DNA of 64,000 nucleotides from Thiomicrorhabdus sp. 6S3-12 (GTDB taxonomy: Bacteria > Pseudomonadota > Gammaproteobacteria > Thiomicrospirales > Thiomicrospiraceae), in assembly GCF_017571475.1 (NCBI RefSeq), contig NZ_JAGETW010000003.1, forward strand, positions 62,001 to 126,000. Reading direction: 5' to 3'. The notes beneath the pieces were generated by a model that worked only from the letters and a program-made list of their open reading frames with translations, searched no databases and had not been told where the DNA came from. A program made the position numbers and the translations under genes. Positions 61,833 to 64,000 of this stretch are shown here, piece after piece; the stretch's first letter is position 1, and every line of letters starts with the position of its first letter.

Positions 61833-64000
61833 TCAGCTTAAAACAATCTCTCCGTCCCGCACATCCACATGGATAGTTGCCCCTTGAGCAAACTCCCCTT
61901 GCAAAATTGCTTGCGCCAACGGGTTTTCCAGACGTTGCTGAATAACGCGTTTAAGTGGGCGTGCACCGAATAACGGATCAAAACCGGCTTCGCCAAGTAG
62001 ATCCAATGCAGCATCGCTGATTTCAAAACCGATCTCACTTGCGCCAAGTCGGGCTTTAAGGCCCTGCAACTGAATTGAGGTAATCGAACGAATCTGCTCT
62101 CGCCCCAGCGGATGAAAGACGACGATATCGTCAATACGGTTAATGAATTCCGGACGGAAATAGCCACCGACCACCTCCATTACATCCGCTTTCATCTCGT
62201 CGTAACTCGCTGTTTGCGCCTTCTCCTGAATCAGCTGCGATCCCAGGTTCGAAGTCATGACAATTACGGTATTTTTGAAATCCACCGTACGCCCCTGACC
62301 GTCGGTCAAACGTCCGTCATCCAACACCTGAAGCAGGATGTTAAAGACATCCGGGTGCGCTTTCTCCACCTCATCCAACAGAATCACCGAATACGGTTTA
62401 CGACGCACTGCTTCGGTCAGATAACCGCCCTGCTCATAACCGACATATCCGGGAGGCGCACCGACCAGTCTCGCGACGGAATGTTTCTCCATGAACTCCG
62501 ACATATCGATACGCACAATCGCATCGGTGGTATCGAAAAGGAAATCCGCCAGAGCTTTGGTCAACTCGGTTTTACCCACCCCTGTCGGCCCCAGGAACAG
62601 GAAAGAACCATTTGGACGATTCGGATCGGACAAGCCGGCACGCGAACGGCGAATCGCGTTCGAGACCGCTTTCACCGCCTCACTTTGACCGACAACATGC
62701 TGTTCAAGTTCCTCTTCCATACGCAACAGCTTGTCTCGCTCGCCTTCCATCATTCTGGCGACCGGAATTCCGGTCCAGCGAGCGACGACTTCGGCGATTT
62801 CCGCATCCGTGACCTGGTTTCGCAACAGCTTATTGCCGCCATCTTCCTGAGCCTGCTGCTCTGCGGCTTCGGCTTCACGGATTTTCGCTTCCAACTCGGG
62901 AATTTTGCCGTACTGGATTTCCGACATTTTGGCCAGATCACCGGAACGCTGCGCCACTTCCAATTCGGTACGCGCCGCATCCAACTGCTCTTTCCACTGC
63001 TGCGCGCCCTGTAGAGCCGCCTTGTCGCGTTTCCAGACCTCTTCCAGATCGGCATACTCTCTTTCCAGAGTTGCCACTTCTTCATTCAAGCTCTCAAGGC
63101 GTTTTTTGGAAGCCTCATCTTTCTCTTTTTTCAGCGCGACCTGTTCGATTTTCAGCTGAATCAAACGACGATCAAGCTTATCCATTACCTCCGGTTTGGA
63201 ATCGATCTCCATTCGAATACGCGAAGCCGCCTCGTCGATCAGGTCAATCGCCTTATCCGGCAGCTGGCGATCGGTAATATAACGTTGCGACAATTTAGCC
63301 GCGGCAACAATCGCCGGATCGGTAATAGCGACACCGTGGTGAATTTCATAACGCTCTTTCAGGCCGCGCAGAATCGCAATGGTATCTTCTTCGGTCGGCT
63401 CATCCACCAGCACCTTCTGGAAACGTCTTTCCAGAGCGGCGTCCTTTTCGATGTTTTCGCGATATTCGTCCAGAGTCGTCGCTCCGATACAGTGCAGTTC
63501 ACCGCGAGCCAGTGCCGGTTTAAGCATATTCCCGGCGTCCATCGAGCCTTCAGTCTTACCGGCTCCGACCATGGTATGAATTTCGTCGATAAACAGGATT
63601 ACGCTGCCTTCCTGTTTTTCAAGATCTTTAAGCAGCGATTTGAGGCGTTCTTCAAACTCGCCGCGGTACTTTGCGCCCGCCAGTAGACCGGCCAGATCCA
63701 GAGACAGCAGACGCTTGTTTTTCAAACCTTCAGGAACTTCGCCGTTAACGATTCGCTGCGCCAAACCTTCGACAATCGCGGTTTTACCGACTCCTGGTTC
63801 ACCGATCAGCACCGGATTGTTTTTTGTACGGCGCTGCAACACCTGAACCGCTCGGCGGATTTCATCATCACGCCCGATTACCGGATCCAGTTTTCCTGCC
63901 TCGGCTCGCGCCGTTAAATCCAAGGTGTATTTTTCCAACGCCTGACGGTTTTCTTCTGAATGCTGGTCTTGCACGCTTTCTCCTCCACGGACTTTATCAA
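61833..64000 (-). CDS. clpB: ClpB disaggregase, 5' part cut by window edge
   Basis: The frame is open to the right edge, so about the first 150 residues are missing. Visible are the first AAA+ domain ([32 protein letters not shown]), the middle coiled-coil domain (roughly the 62750-63170 region), the second AAA+ domain ([32 protein letters not shown]) and the C-terminal domain. ClpB works with DnaK to dissolve protein aggregates. A GTG at 63974, preceded by GGAGGAG, matches the internal start that makes the shorter ClpB isoform in E. coli. Confidence 0.97.
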   Translation of the reverse strand, partial: DKVRGGESVQDQHSEENRQALEKYTLDLTARAEAGKLDPVIGRDDEIRRAVQVLQRRTKNNPVLIGEPGVGKTAIVEGLAQRIVNGEVPEGLKNKRLLSLDLAGLLAGAKYRGEFEERLKSLLKDLEKQEGSVILFIDEIHTMVGAGKTEGSMDAGNMLKPALARGELHCIGATTLDEYRENIEKDAALERRFQKVLVDEPTEEDTIAILRGLKERYEIHHGVAITDPAIVAAAKLSQRYITDRQLPDKAIDLIDEAASRIRMEIDSKPEVMDKLDRRLIQLKIEQVALKKEKDEASKKRLESLNEEVATLEREYADLEEVWKRDKAALQGAQQWKEQLDAARTELEVAQRSGDLAKMSEIQYGKIPELEAKIREAEAAEQQAQEDGGNKLLRNQVTDAEIAEVVARWTGIPVARMMEGERDKLLRMEEELEQHVVGQSEAVKAVSNAIRRSRAGLSDPNRPNGSFLFLGPTGVGKTELTKALADFLFDTTDAIVRIDMSEFMEKHSVARLVGAPPGYVGYEQGGYLTEAVRRKPYSVILLDEVEKAHPDVFNILLQVLDDGRLTDGQGRTVDFKNTVIVMTSNLGSQLIQEKAQTASYDEMKADVMEVVGGYFRPEFINRIDDIVVFHPLGREQIRSITSIQLQGLKARLGASEIGFEISDAALDLLGEAGFDPLFGARPLKRVIQQRLENPLAQAILQGEFAQGATIHVDVRDGEIVLS
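63972..63985 (-). promoter_or_regulatory. Probable internal translation start of clpB
   Basis: GGAGGAGAAAGCGTG on the minus strand places a strong Shine-Dalgarno 5-6 bases before an in-frame GTG, at the site of the known second start in E. coli clpB that yields the N-domain-less isoform. Confidence 0.65.

Noticed and set aside
62112-63014. 300-aa plus-strand ORF opposite clpB
   Set aside because: Antisense to highly conserved clpB; no start signal.
1-64000. CRISPR arrays, insertion sequences and rRNA genes
   Set aside because: No regularly spaced repeats, transposase genes or rRNA-like sequences were seen on either strand.

Overview
The window looks like part of the chromosome of a sulfur-oxidising gammaproteobacterium of the Thiomicrospira / Hydrogenovibrio / Thiomicrorhabdus type. 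This is inferred from the gene set: flavocytochrome c sulfide dehydrogenase (fccAB), the order aroQ-accB-accC-prmA-dusB-fis-purH-purD, pdxB, dsbD and FadL-type porins. No 16S or other taxonomic marker is present, so the genus is a guess.

Positions 1-23,700 are a horizontally acquired island that starts beyond the left edge and ends at a tRNA-Ser(GGA) gene (23702-23793, minus strand). Next to the tRNA is a tyrosine integrase. Inward come an unknown 347-aa gene, a tiny Gly/Ser-rich gene, a 568-aa membrane protein, AlpA, a YfjI-type (DUF3987) protein, DUF932, a Gp3-like protein, a YqaJ exonuclease, a zinc-ribbon/glycine-zipper protein and a YagK/YfjJ (inovirus Gp2-like) protein. The set recalls E. 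coli CP4-57-like elements. The left 12.5 kb is a minus-strand operon that looks like a defence locus: SNF2-type helicase, large adenine methyltransferase, PD-(D/E)XK-like protein, DUF262 protein, DUF3696 AAA ATPase, unknown 319-aa protein, and a type III restriction-like DEGH helicase cut by the window edge. Inside it, at about 5208-5378, lies a chimeric scar made of a second helicase start joined to a second methyltransferase end. The two variable cassettes of the operon are therefore each bounded by the same methyltransferase-tail and helicase-head sequences. This is the most interesting structure in the window.

Positions 23,800-34,200 hold a complete-looking minus-strand tad (Flp/tight adherence pilus) operon: flp, tadE-like, cpaB, cpaC secretin, tadZ, tadA, tadB, tadC, tadD, tadG-like. 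No prepilin peptidase is visible. Positions 34,300-41,000 hold an RND efflux operon (TolC-like, membrane fusion lipoprotein, HAE1-type pump) followed by a secreted GlcG-like protein. The pump promoter carries two copies of an ATTAG-N6-CTAAT palindrome.

Positions 41,200-64,000 are mainly core genome: an alpha/beta hydrolase, pdxB, a DUF302 lipoprotein, two tandem FadL-type porins, an SDR protein, fxsA, a dsbD with a duplicated N-terminal domain, aroQ, accBC, prmA, dusB-fis, purH, purD, a ComFB-like protein, fccAB and the 3' part of clpB. The purH-purD gap can fold into a large multi-hairpin RNA. No CRISPR array, insertion sequence or rRNA was found.
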